A DNA stretch of 64,000 nt from Bacteriovoracales bacterium (GTDB lineage: Bacteria; Bdellovibrionota; Bacteriovoracia; Bacteriovoracales; Bacteriovoracaceae), in NCBI GenBank assembly GCA_030149295.1, contig JASBRV010000049.1:22221-86220 (forward strand), written 5' to 3'. The position numbers and the translations under genes are program-made. A model generated the notes under the pieces. It did no database searches and had not been told where the DNA came from. It saw only the letters and a list, made by a program, of their open reading frames with translations. Positions 56,289-64,000 of this stretch are shown piece after piece. The number at the start of each line of letters is the position of its first letter. Position 1 is the first letter of the stretch.

Positions 56289-59200
56289 ATGATGGAAGTT
56301 CTCAAGGTAATCAAAAAGTCTCTCATGCCCTTTGTGTGTTCGTGGTGTTTAGTTATCACTTCAGTTCACGCTTCTTCTCTAAAAGGATGGTACGAATGGG
56401 GGCGAAGCTTTTTTATAAGTGAAGAGAAAGAGGCTCCAGCAACTGAGAATATCGTTGGTGCACCTAATGGAGTGGGTTGCTCTCATTTAAACTCTCTGGC
56501 TTTTAATATTTCAGGTATTAATGAGCTTATTAATCACCTTGAGAAAAACTCCTGTGAAAAGCCTGCTTTGAGGCAAATGGCATCTATAAGTGAAAATAAC
56601 CAAATGAACGCCGTCCCTTTTTGTCGACAACTTCAAGATTTAAAAAAAAATAATGTTTGTACAAGTGGCGCAAGCTTTGGCTCAGTAGGAGTTGATATGC
56701 TCCATCAAGAACTCCAGTCCTTGGAAGAGATGAAAGAATTAGAAAAGGATATTATCACTGATAACCTACAAGAAGACCTCGAAGAAATGAAGGTCATCGC
56801 TAATTTGCAAACTTCTCTTTCTACTGATCCCATCTTTATGAGGGATTTCTACGCAAGTGTTTTACGTATTGGTCAAGAAAGCGTCGAACAACGAGAAGAA
56901 TTTAAAAGGCTTTTTGGCCTTGATGATAGCTTCTTCTTTGACGAAGGTCCAGGTGGCCGCCAAATTCCCAAAAAAGATGGTTTTATGCCCATTCAAGAAT
57001 TTATTGGTAATGCTTTTAGCTGCCTACCAACTCCTAAAACGTTTTCCGCTCTTGATAATGAGTTGGATAATCCTAATGCATGCGGTTTTCAGGGATTAGC
57101 TGCTGGGAAATTAAGTGAATCTCTAAACGAGGCGAAGGAAAATTTAGTACAGCGTTGTAAAAATAAAGAAGAAGATTGCAACCTCGCAGTGAACACCAGT
57201 CAGGATCTTTACCAATCTATTTTGCCGACAATATCAAATGAAGCGAAGACCTATAGTTCAAAAACAGGAACAATTGGTAGTATTGCTCTTATTGATCCTG
57301 AAAACCTTGGGATTAACCATTTAGAAAATACCCATGAACTTATGGCCTTTTTAGCCGATCCCATTGTTGGCGAAAGTGTTTATAGTCAATTGCAATCGGT
57401 GATGGATGAAAATGTGGGTAAAATGGAGCCTCCTAAATTAAGAGAAGCCATGCAGGCAAGAGCTCTCGATGTCACCTTGGAAATGATTAATGGACGCTCT
57501 GAGTTTTTACAACAAGGGGATAACGCTGCCCTTTTTGAAAAATTTATTCAAAGTAAAACTAATAAGGAAAATGGTAATTTAGAAGCTACCTTTACAGATG
57601 AGATTTTAAAAATTGAATTAGCTCAAACGTTAGGTAAGGATCTCAATGATCCTGATATTGAGTCTTTTGTAGGTCTAGTGCAACAGGCGGCAGTTGGTCA
57701 GAGAGTGGGAGCTTATTATCACGAAAGGCAAACTCAAATGTATGCTTTCTTACCAAAGCTTCATGGTTTTGAGGTAAACACTGGTCCAGTTCCCGATTAT
57801 ATGAATGAGATGCTTGAGAGAAGTAAGGAGCGTCTTCAAGGTTTGAGAAGTGGATCAATGACTCCTGAACAAGCAGCTAGTGAAATGGCCGAATTGGGCA
57901 AGAAGTACGGACAATCGTCTTTGTGGAAAGCGGTGGTAGAGCTTGAAGGTATGCAATCTCAGTCAGATGATCCAATCATTCGTGCGGCTTATGGCCTAGA
58001 TAATCTCCTTGAGCTTTTCAAGGAGGGAAAGATGGCTTCTGATTCAATAGCTAAGGAAGCAGATTCTCCCATTGATATGAGGGAGCGCCTTGAGATGACC
58101 ATGAATTTAACACTTTTAAATATGGCAAAAAGAGCTCAGGCTGCCTGTCAAAATGCGAAAAGACCTACTCGAATTTCTCAGCGTTATTGTTCTCCCATGA
58201 GTGATCCAGAGTATGGCGCGAAAGGCTTAGAGAAGCTTCTTTCTCGTGATGATCTTGGCTCTCCTGACAAACTAATTAAAAATGCTCTAACTTTATGCAT
58301 TCCCATTCTCCAAGAAAATGAGGAAAGGCAGATACTCGCAGATAATATCGATCCTCTCTCTGATCAAGCAGAAATGAGGCGTCATGATCTCTGCATTAAT
58401 ACGACTCAAAATCTATTGTGTAGCGGGGGCAGTTGTGATGCCACTGAGATTGATAACCTTAGGGTAGGACTAAGTGAGATTCAAAAAGGTTTTTTTGGGA
58501 TGGCGTGTGCGACTAGTGATCAAGTGCGATTGGGAGCAGCGAATACTGATAGAAAAGGGTTAACTCATTCCATAAGGTCTAGTTCAAGTGAAGATACAGA
58601 TTCATTGAAAGCCTATGCTGGCTTAACTGGATTGAGTGGGCTGAGTATCAATCATGCAGATTCAGGTAATATGGATAAGCATGTTGCTTCAGGAAAAAGA
58701 CCTCTTTCTGATAAAATACGATCTAAAAGACTTGCGGAAAGGATGAGTCGACTTAGTAGTGGTTTATCAAAAAATAAAGTCAGCCAAGCTGACCCTGTAA
58801 AATCAACCTCTTCTAAAGAATTACCTCAACCTGATGAGACTGCATCGGTAAGTCCCTATAGTAAGAATAAATTTGCTGATGCTAAGGAAATTTACGGAGG
58901 TAATACGAATCGCTTTACTTCCATAGATAAGGATAACGAGGATGAAGAAGCGAGTTTAGTAGAGAAGCTTAGCGGGCAAGAAAATGAGCTAGATGCTACA
59001 ACGAAAAAACTTCTTGCAGATTTAGAAAGGATGCAAAAAGAACAACGAGAATTTCAAAGACAACTTGATGAAGCAAAAAATAAGCCAGTGGACGATCCTG
59101 AAAAGGCCGAGCTTTTGGCCAAGATTGCTGAGTTAAATCGAAAGAGTGAAGACCTAGAAAAAAGACTTAACAACAGTCAAGATGTCAAAAGGGCTTTAGA

Positions 59201-59888
59201 AGTTGCTGAAAGAAACAAGGTAAAGCCACATCCTATACCTGTTGAAAATTCCACTTTTCCCACTCCAGCACCTGCCGCTAAAATTAGCTCCAAAGGTGGA
59301 GGCGGAGCCACTCAAGCTCAAACTCATAACACTGTTGTTACGCCAATAAATCAAGCAGGAGGTGGATTTCCAGGTTCTCCTAACTCTAGAAAAAGTGTCG
59401 TTAGAAATAGTGGCTCGGAAGATTCCTATTTTGATTCGACAGGAGCTGGTAGCTTTCAAGGAAATATTTCTGGCGGTTTGAACTCTAATAGTGAAGACTT
59501 TTTTCTCACCTTAACCAGTGAATTAAGAAATCAAACGACCATCGTTGCTGCAGGAACCTCCTCTGATGCTGCCGTACTTGAAGTTAAGGGGCCAGTGAGA
59601 ATTCCCAATGGTGATGGGACTTATACGATTTATATTCCAGAGCTCACCGCTGATGGTGAAGTGAAATTAAATGAGAAGAATGAAGTCATTTATCTCGTTA
59701 AAGATAAGATTTATATCGATCCCGAGTCTGCCGAAGGCCAGGCTCTCCTTGCAAAGCGAAATGAGGTCAAAAGTGGTCGTATGCCTGCAAGTATAGATGA
59801 AGCTCCTCCGGTAGAGGATGCCAATCGTCGCCGTTTTCGAAATGAAGACTTAGATAATGTTCTTGAGGAAGTGAGTGGCTTTAATTAA
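56289..59888 (+). CDS. Very large exported protein (1199 residues) of unknown function
   Basis: Signal peptide 1-29 (ending V-H-A). The N-terminal half (40-830) is helical and charged with many Cys (C-S-H-L, N-S-C-E-K-P, P-F-C-R-Q, N-N-V-C-T and more), so it is likely disulfide-stabilised and periplasmic or secreted. Residues about 840-900 form a Ser/Lys/Pro-rich linker, 905-975 a strong coiled coil (K-L-L-A-D-L-E-R-M-Q-K-E-Q), then a Pro/Gly-rich segment and a C-terminal beta-like domain (1080-1160). No enzyme motif seen. Its stop region overlaps the start of the following gene (GTG at 59875), so the two proteins are probably partners. Confidence 0.6.
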   Translation: MMEVLKVIKKSLMPFVCSWCLVITSVHASSLKGWYEWGRSFFISEEKEAPATENIVGAPNGVGCSHLNSLAFNISGINELINHLEKNSCEKPALRQMASISENNQMNAVPFCRQLQDLKKNNVCTSGASFGSVGVDMLHQELQSLEEMKELEKDIITDNLQEDLEEMKVIANLQTSLSTDPIFMRDFYASVLRIGQESVEQREEFKRLFGLDDSFFFDEGPGGRQIPKKDGFMPIQEFIGNAFSCLPTPKTFSALDNELDNPNACGFQGLAAGKLSESLNEAKENLVQRCKNKEEDCNLAVNTSQDLYQSILPTISNEAKTYSSKTGTIGSIALIDPENLGINHLENTHELMAFLADPIVGESVYSQLQSVMDENVGKMEPPKLREAMQARALDVTLEMINGRSEFLQQGDNAALFEKFIQSKTNKENGNLEATFTDEILKIELAQTLGKDLNDPDIESFVGLVQQAAVGQRVGAYYHERQTQMYAFLPKLHGFEVNTGPVPDYMNEMLERSKERLQGLRSGSMTPEQAASEMAELGKKYGQSSLWKAVVELEGMQSQSDDPIIRAAYGLDNLLELFKEGKMASDSIAKEADSPIDMRERLEMTMNLTLLNMAKRAQAACQNAKRPTRISQRYCSPMSDPEYGAKGLEKLLSRDDLGSPDKLIKNALTLCIPILQENEERQILADNIDPLSDQAEMRRHDLCINTTQNLLCSGGSCDATEIDNLRVGLSEIQKGFFGMACATSDQVRLGAANTDRKGLTHSIRSSSSEDTDSLKAYAGLTGLSGLSINHADSGNMDKHVASGKRPLSDKIRSKRLAERMSRLSSGLSKNKVSQADPVKSTSSKELPQPDETASVSPYSKNKFADAKEIYGGNTNRFTSIDKDNEDEEASLVEKLSGQENELDATTKKLLADLERMQKEQREFQRQLDEAKNKPVDDPEKAELLAKIAELNRKSEDLEKRLNNSQDVKRALEVAERNKVKPHPIPVENSTFPTPAPAAKISSKGGGGATQAQTHNTVVTPINQAGGGFPGSPNSRKSVVRNSGSEDSYFDSTGAGSFQGNISGGLNSNSEDFFLTLTSELRNQTTIVAAGTSSDAAVLEVKGPVRIPNGDGTYTIYIPELTADGEVKLNEKNEVIYLVKDKIYIDPESAEGQALLAKRNEVKSGRMPASIDEAPPVEDANRRRFRNEDLDNVLEEVSGFN

Positions 59889-60906
59889 ATCGATTTCTCT
59901 TATTATTTTGATTGTGATGACCCCTCGGGCTCTTGCCGCTGGTGTGGTTGAGTATTCTCTTCCAAGTGATCTTTACGAATTAGTCTATCATGTAGGTTCT
60001 GGCAAAGGGCCACTTGGGCGAGCGTATCGCTTGGCATGGGAAAAAAAGCACTCTTTTTCTGGTCAAATAAAAAGTGATTTCGAGCGATTTAAAGAATTGA
60101 GTGATGCCTTTAAACAAGAATCTCAAAGTGAGGAGGAAAAGGATCTTTTTGGTAAGAAAGCTCTTCTGCGCAATCAAGTTGCGAGTATTTTTTATAAAGC
60201 CAAAAATATGAATGATGTTTATAGAAAACTACAAAAAATTGGTGTCCTTCAAGGGGATATCAAGTTTTTGATCGATTTTAATAAAAAGTATCGTGAGCAA
60301 ATACTCACTTTTCTCAAGGAGAGTTCGCAATTTAACGTCAAAGTTTTAAGTCTTAACAAAGAATGGAAGTATAAAAGTTTTGCTAAGGCCTTTAAAAAGG
60401 CCGAAACTTTTATTTTACCTAAAGAAAGAAGAAAGCACTTTAAACTGAAAATGCGCCCTGTCTGGTGGCCTGCCAGTGAGCCTCCTCGCATCGATTACAG
60501 GGGAGATATTTTGCTCTTGCGCTATAATCCCTTAAGTCACACTAATAATTGGAACCTTCCGGTCATTATGGAAAAGGCGATTGAAGCTCTTCTTCACGCT
60601 CAAGGAGACACTCAGCGCTCAAATCTGACGAAAATTTTTAGAAGTCAGTGTCCTGCTCGTGAAATCGAACTTCGCTCCGCCTTAGGAACTATGTTTGCTG
60701 TAATGATGCCCAAACAACTTGAATCTAAGAAAACCTTTAGTGTTTATCAAAAATGGGGCACCACTCATTTCATCGATATCTATCTCAAGCTTCTCTATCC
60801 CTTAATGGAAGAGGAGATGAAAAAGAGAGGCTCTTTTGCAGGAGAGTTTATGGAAAAGGCCTCTACAATGTGTCGCAGTATCAATGACCTTTCCGTTATC
60901 CCTTAA
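59875..60906 (+). CDS. Exported protein coupled to the 1199-residue gene
   Basis: 343 residues from GTG 59875, 14 bases inside the previous gene, with GAGGAAG ahead. Signal peptide 1-21 (ending A-L-A-A). Mostly helical and basic, with L-L-R-Y-N-P and W-N-L-P-V-I-M-E-K-A-I-E-A-L-L-H in the middle and Cys in F-R-S-Q-C-P and T-M-C-R-S. No known family. The overlap implies joint expression with the upstream large protein, perhaps as a secreted complex. A promoter for the next operon follows. Confidence 0.55.
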   Translation: MALIKSISLIILIVMTPRALAAGVVEYSLPSDLYELVYHVGSGKGPLGRAYRLAWEKKHSFSGQIKSDFERFKELSDAFKQESQSEEEKDLFGKKALLRNQVASIFYKAKNMNDVYRKLQKIGVLQGDIKFLIDFNKKYREQILTFLKESSQFNVKVLSLNKEWKYKSFAKAFKKAETFILPKERRKHFKLKMRPVWWPASEPPRIDYRGDILLLRYNPLSHTNNWNLPVIMEKAIEALLHAQGDTQRSNLTKIFRSQCPAREIELRSALGTMFAVMMPKQLESKKTFSVYQKWGTTHFIDIYLKLLYPLMEEEMKKRGSFAGEFMEKASTMCRSINDLSVIP

Positions 60907-60969
60907 TTAGTCTTTTAAGTTATTAAATTTACGAGTCTTATCTTTGCGTCATCTATGCCACACAGAATC

Positions 60970-60999
60970 TGGACGAAAGCACACGGTTTTTGCCATAAT
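60970..60999 (+). promoter_or_regulatory. Promoter of the leucine-catabolism operon
   Basis: TGGACG (60970-60975), 18 bases, CATAAT (60994-60999), 37 bases before the ATG at 61037. Four of six and five of six matches to the sigma-70 boxes. No operator-like dyad stands out. Confidence 0.5.
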
Positions 61000-61036
61000 A
61001 CCCTGAATTTTCGCATATTTAGACAAGAGGGATTTC

Positions 61037-62668
61037 ATGGATATTCTGGCAACAAGTGTTGATGCCCAAGGGGCTCAATTCAAAGACAATAAAGAGCATA
61101 ACCTCTCACTTCTAGGTGGACTTAGAGAAAGACTTGAAAGAGTCAAAAAAGCCGGTGGTGAGTCCAGTGTTGAAAGGCACCATAAAAGAGGAAAGCTTCT
61201 CCCAAGAGAAAGAATTGAGCGTTTATTAGATGAGGGATCTCCCTTTTTGGAGCTGAGTGCCCTGGCCGCTGATGAACTCTATGAGAAAGAAGGGCCTGTT
61301 CCCAGTGCAGGTATCGTCACGGGGATTGGTCGTATTCATGGGGTTGAATGCATGATTGTCGCTAACGATGCCACTGTCAAAGGAGGCTCCTACTTTCCCA
61401 TGACGGTGAAGAAACATTTACGGGCGCAAGATATAGCGCGAGAAAATCGTCTGCCATGTGTTTATCTGGTGGATAGTGGTGGTGCTTTTCTTCCCAAACA
61501 AGATGAAGTGTTTCCCGACCGTGATCACTTTGGTCGTATCTTTTATAATCAGGCTCAGATGAGTGCACTAGGTATTCCTCAAATTGCCGTCGTTCTTGGC
61601 TCATGTACGGCAGGGGGCGCTTATGTTCCCGCCATGGCCGATGAGTCGGTTATCGTAAAAGGTAACGGAACAATCTTTTTAGGGGGACCACCTCTCGTTA
61701 AAGCGGCTACTGGAGAAGAAGTGAGCGCTGAAGACTTAGGGGGCGCAAGAGTTCATACCAGTGAATCGGGAGTGGCCGATCACTTTGCTGAGGATGAAGA
61801 AGAGGCCTTGGCCATTACCAGAAATATTGTAGAAAATTTAAATTATCAAAGCCTTGGAAAAGAGCAAAATTTTGCCAAAAGAGAAGAGGTCAAAGAACCT
61901 CTTTATCCTATGGATGATGTTTATGGGATACTCCCAGAGGACACCACCAAGACTCCCTTTGATATTAGAGAAATTATCGCGCGTCTTGTGGATGGAAGTG
62001 AGTTTCATGAATTTAAAGCGCGCTACGGTACAACTTTGGTCTGTGGCTTTTCAAAGATTCACGGCATTCCAGTAGGCATTGTCGCCAATAATGGCATCCT
62101 CTTTAGTGAGTCTGCTCAAAAGGGAGCTCATTTTATTGAGCTTTGTGGTCAAAGAAAAATTCCTCTTATTTTCCTTCAAAACATTACCGGTTTTATGGTG
62201 GGAAGAAAGTATGAATCAGAAGGTATAGCCAAGCATGGTGCCAAAATGGTGACGGCGGTCTCCACTGTCAATGTCCCCAAATTTACGGTGCTCATCGGTG
62301 GCTCCTACGGTGCTGGAAACTACGGAATGTGTGGTCGTGCCTATTCTCCACGCTTTCTCTTTATGTGGCCCAATGCTCGTATCTCCGTCATGGGTGGGGA
62401 GCAAGCAGCTGGAGTGTTGACCACGGTACGCCAAGGGGGACTCGCAGCTAAAGGAAAGCCGGAGATGACTGATGCTGAAGTGCAGGCCTTTCAAAAACCT
62501 ATCCTCGATAAATATGAAAAAGAAGGCAGTTGTTATTATTCCACCAGTAGAATTTGGGATGATGGAGTGATTGACCCTGCTAAAACGAGAGATGTTTTAG
62601 GTCTCGCTCTTGAAGCTTCTCTTAATGCCCCCGTTGATGATGTCAAATTTGGCGTCTTTAGAATGTAA
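61037..62668 (+). CDS. liuB: Methylcrotonyl-CoA carboxylase, carboxyltransferase (beta) subunit
   Basis: 543 residues, normal for MCC beta. It transfers the carboxyl group from biotin to 3-methylcrotonyl-CoA in leucine breakdown. Crotonase-like double domain; diagnostic MCC segments are [51 protein letters not shown] and, in the C-domain, [14 protein letters not shown]. These differ from propionyl-CoA carboxylase and geranyl-CoA carboxylase is unlikely given the next genes. AGAGGGA precedes the ATG. Followed by liuC 11 bases later. Confidence 0.93.
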   Translation: MDILATSVDAQGAQFKDNKEHNLSLLGGLRERLERVKKAGGESSVERHHKRGKLLPRERIERLLDEGSPFLELSALAADELYEKEGPVPSAGIVTGIGRIHGVECMIVANDATVKGGSYFPMTVKKHLRAQDIARENRLPCVYLVDSGGAFLPKQDEVFPDRDHFGRIFYNQAQMSALGIPQIAVVLGSCTAGGAYVPAMADESVIVKGNGTIFLGGPPLVKAATGEEVSAEDLGGARVHTSESGVADHFAEDEEEALAITRNIVENLNYQSLGKEQNFAKREEVKEPLYPMDDVYGILPEDTTKTPFDIREIIARLVDGSEFHEFKARYGTTLVCGFSKIHGIPVGIVANNGILFSESAQKGAHFIELCGQRKIPLIFLQNITGFMVGRKYESEGIAKHGAKMVTAVSTVNVPKFTVLIGGSYGAGNYGMCGRAYSPRFLFMWPNARISVMGGEQAAGVLTTVRQGGLAAKGKPEMTDAEVQAFQKPILDKYEKEGSCYYSTSRIWDDGVIDPAKTRDVLGLALEASLNAPVDDVKFGVFRM

Positions 62669-62679
62669 AGGGAACAGTG

Positions 62680-63489
62680 ATGAAAAGTAGTTACGAATTT
62701 TTAACATTAGAGAAAGATGATCGTGGGGTCTTAACAATGACCCTTAATCGACCAGAACTACACAATGCCTTTAATGATGATTTTATTGCCCAAATGACGG
62801 AAGTCTTTGAAGCTTTAAAAGGTAAAGAAGGTGAGGATGTTAACCTTCTCCTTCTTAAAGGCGAGGGAAAGAGTTTTTGTGCTGGAGCCGACCTTAATTG
62901 GATGAAGCGCATGAAAGACTATAGCGACCAAGAAAACTTTCTTGATAGTATGCGCTTGAGTCATCTCTTTCAGGAATTAAATGCCTTGCCGATGCCTGTT
63001 ATTGCCTCTGTCAATGGAGCGACCTTGGGGGGAGGCACAGGCATTGTTGCTGCCTGTGATTATGTCATTGCTGCCAGTGAGGCTAAATTTGGATTTACAG
63101 AAGTTGGACTTGGTCTAGTACCCGCCGTGATCTCTCCTTTTGTTATGGCCAAGGTAGGAGAAAGTTTTGCTCGCGCCTATTTCTTAAGTGGGGAGCGTTT
63201 CGATGCCCATGAGGCCATGAAAATGAACCTTGTTCATAAAGTTGTGAAACTCGACGATCTCGAAGCAGCTACGGCCAAACAAGTAGAGCGCTTCTTAAGG
63301 GCTGGGCCTAAGGCCCAACGAGAGGCCAAAGCCCTTATTCATGGTGTTCTTGATCATAGAATGAATTTAGATAAAGAAATTCATGAATTCACTTGTCACA
63401 CCATTGCTCGTGTTCGCACGAGTGTTGAAGGACAAGAAGGAATGAGTGCCCTGTTAGAAAAGAGGAAACCCAATTGGAGTGGCAAATGA
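62680..63489 (+). CDS. liuC: Methylglutaconyl-CoA hydratase (crotonase family)
   Basis: 269 residues from ATG 62680 (AAGGGA ahead; an in-frame GTG lies one codon upstream). Hydrates 3-methylglutaconyl-CoA to HMG-CoA, the step after the carboxylase. Crotonase signatures: F-C-A-G-A-D-L-N-W-M, the typical LiuC/AUH form, G-A-T-L-G-G-G-T-G and F-G-F-T-E-V-G-L-G-L-V-P-A-V, and a C-terminal E-K-R-K-P-N-W-S-G-K. Its stop overlaps the carboxylase alpha gene (ATGA). Position between both carboxylase subunit genes supports the substrate. Confidence 0.85.
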   Translation: MKSSYEFLTLEKDDRGVLTMTLNRPELHNAFNDDFIAQMTEVFEALKGKEGEDVNLLLLKGEGKSFCAGADLNWMKRMKDYSDQENFLDSMRLSHLFQELNALPMPVIASVNGATLGGGTGIVAACDYVIAASEAKFGFTEVGLGLVPAVISPFVMAKVGESFARAYFLSGERFDAHEAMKMNLVHKVVKLDDLEAATAKQVERFLRAGPKAQREAKALIHGVLDHRMNLDKEIHEFTCHTIARVRTSVEGQEGMSALLEKRKPNWSGK

Positions 63490-64000
63490 AAACTTTTAAA
63501 AAGGTACTTATCGCTAATCGGGGGGAAATTGCCATTAGAGTGGCAAAAACACTACGAGAGAGAAATATAGAGAGCGTTATGCTTTTTACAGAAGAAGAAA
63601 AAGATCTTCCTCATGCAAGCTTTGGTGACCACTCTATTAATCTAGGGAGTGGTCCTCTAAGTGAGACTTATCTTAATATCGAAAAGATTGTCTCTCTTTG
63701 TCGTGATCACCATGTCGATGCTGTCCATCCAGGTTATGGCTTTCTGTCAGAGCGAGCTCCTTTTGCTAATGCCCTAGAGAAGGCCGGAGTGAAACTCATT
63801 GGTCCACCAGTGGCTGCCATGGAGGCAATGGGGGATAAGAAAACGTCTAAAGAAATTATGGAAAAAGCAGGCATTCCTCTCATCCCTGGTTATCATGGTG
63901 ATAACCAAGAGGGAGCTTTTCTTAAAGAGGAAGCTAAAAAAATTGGTTTTCCCGTTTTGATAAAGGCCTCTGCCGGCGGTGGTGGCAAAGGCATGAGAAT
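63486..64000 (+). CDS. liuD: Methylcrotonyl-CoA carboxylase, biotin carboxylase (alpha) subunit, 3' end outside window
   Basis: 171 residues visible; the frame is open to the end of the window. It starts M-K-T-F-K-K-V-L-I-A-N-R-G-E-I-A-I-R-V, the biotin carboxylase N-terminus, followed by H-P-G-Y-G-F-L-S-E and P-V-L-I-K-A-S-A-G-G-G-G-K-G-M-R, the ATP-grasp glycine-rich loop. Full-length alpha subunits are about 650 residues with a C-terminal biotin domain. The ATG overlaps the liuC stop. The gene context identifies it as the MCC subunit and not acetyl-CoA carboxylase AccC; the part past 64000 cannot be checked. Confidence 0.9.
   Translation, partial: MKTFKKVLIANRGEIAIRVAKTLRERNIESVMLFTEEEKDLPHASFGDHSINLGSGPLSETYLNIEKIVSLCRDHHVDAVHPGYGFLSERAPFANALEKAGVKLIGPPVAAMEAMGDKKTSKEIMEKAGIPLIPGYHGDNQEGAFLKEEAKKIGFPVLIKASAGGGGKGMR

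Noticed and set aside
1..64000. tRNA or rRNA genes, CRISPR arrays, insertion sequences, integrases, attachment sites or a replication origin
   Set aside because: None found by reading the intergenic regions and the encoded proteins; the paired deacetylase genes are diverged paralogues and not a recent mobile duplication.

Overview
The window looks like chromosomal DNA of a Gram-negative bacterium. Its gene content points to a predatory or bdellovibrio-like lineage (Bdellovibrionota, perhaps Bacteriovoracales). This is an inference from several things: a TolQ/TolR-type motor operon with an AgmX/PglI-type protein, many outer-membrane barrels and lipoproteins, very large exported proteins of unknown family, secreted hydrolases, and aerobic amino-acid catabolism. 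Genes are tightly packed, often with 4-base stop/start overlaps and GTG or TTG starts. I see no tRNA, rRNA, CRISPR array, insertion sequence or prophage, and no gene-free stretch over about 250 bases.

Layout. 1-1190: 3' part of an HTTM-type membrane protein. 1374-12955 (+): a ten-gene operon with an ExbB/TolQ/MotA-type proton channel, two ExbD/TolR proteins, TPR proteins, a transmembrane protein with an AgmX/PglI C-terminus, two lipoproteins and an outer-membrane barrel. It resembles the gliding (Agl/Glt) type of machine. 12959-14851 (-): a histidine kinase with an ethylene-receptor-like N-terminus, and its response regulator. 14926-18264 (-): CPA2 antiporter, a 54-residue protein behind a palindromic operator candidate, DUF501, DUF523 and a bile-acid-type symporter. 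18333-18726 (+): two overlapping small genes. 18710-27963: mainly minus-strand aromatic and acyl-CoA catabolism (VOC protein, PaaJ, PaaH split in two genes, PaaA-like, PaaG, PaaF, 4-hydroxyphenylpyruvate dioxygenase), interrupted by a plus-strand bL25 gene and an outer-membrane porin gene.

28042-36456: an envelope-polysaccharide locus with a PgaC-like synthase, a small PgaD-like partner, two CE4 deacetylases around a lytic-transglycosylase-like gene, a GH113-like lipoprotein, an outer-membrane barrel and a divergent porin. 36539-38784: two unknown genes and a secreted endonuclease I. 38970-45474 (+): a coupled trio of fused indolepyruvate:ferredoxin oxidoreductase, an exported protein with two aspartic-protease lobes and an HEXXH motif, and a Nudix/metallo-beta-lactamase fusion. 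45569-46372: a predicted exported protein-glutaminase. 46369-50807 (-): acs, an esterase, DUF2797, cdd and an orphan FliM-like gene. 51002-60906: large exported proteins of unknown family, a PilZ protein, a barrel and a small lipoprotein. 61037-64000 (+): leucine catabolism (methylcrotonyl-CoA carboxylase beta, methylglutaconyl-CoA hydratase, start of the alpha subunit).

How it fits together (inference): the cell takes up and oxidises amino acids, as expected for an organism living on protein. Leucine goes through the liu enzymes. Phenylalanine and tyrosine keto acids go through 4-hydroxyphenylpyruvate dioxygenase, or through the oxidoreductase straight to arylacetyl-CoA and then the Paa enzymes. 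Acetyl units are handled by PaaJ and Acs. The most distinctive items are the predicted ethylene sensor, the bilobal aspartic protease, the predicted protein deamidase, the split PaaH and the motor operon.
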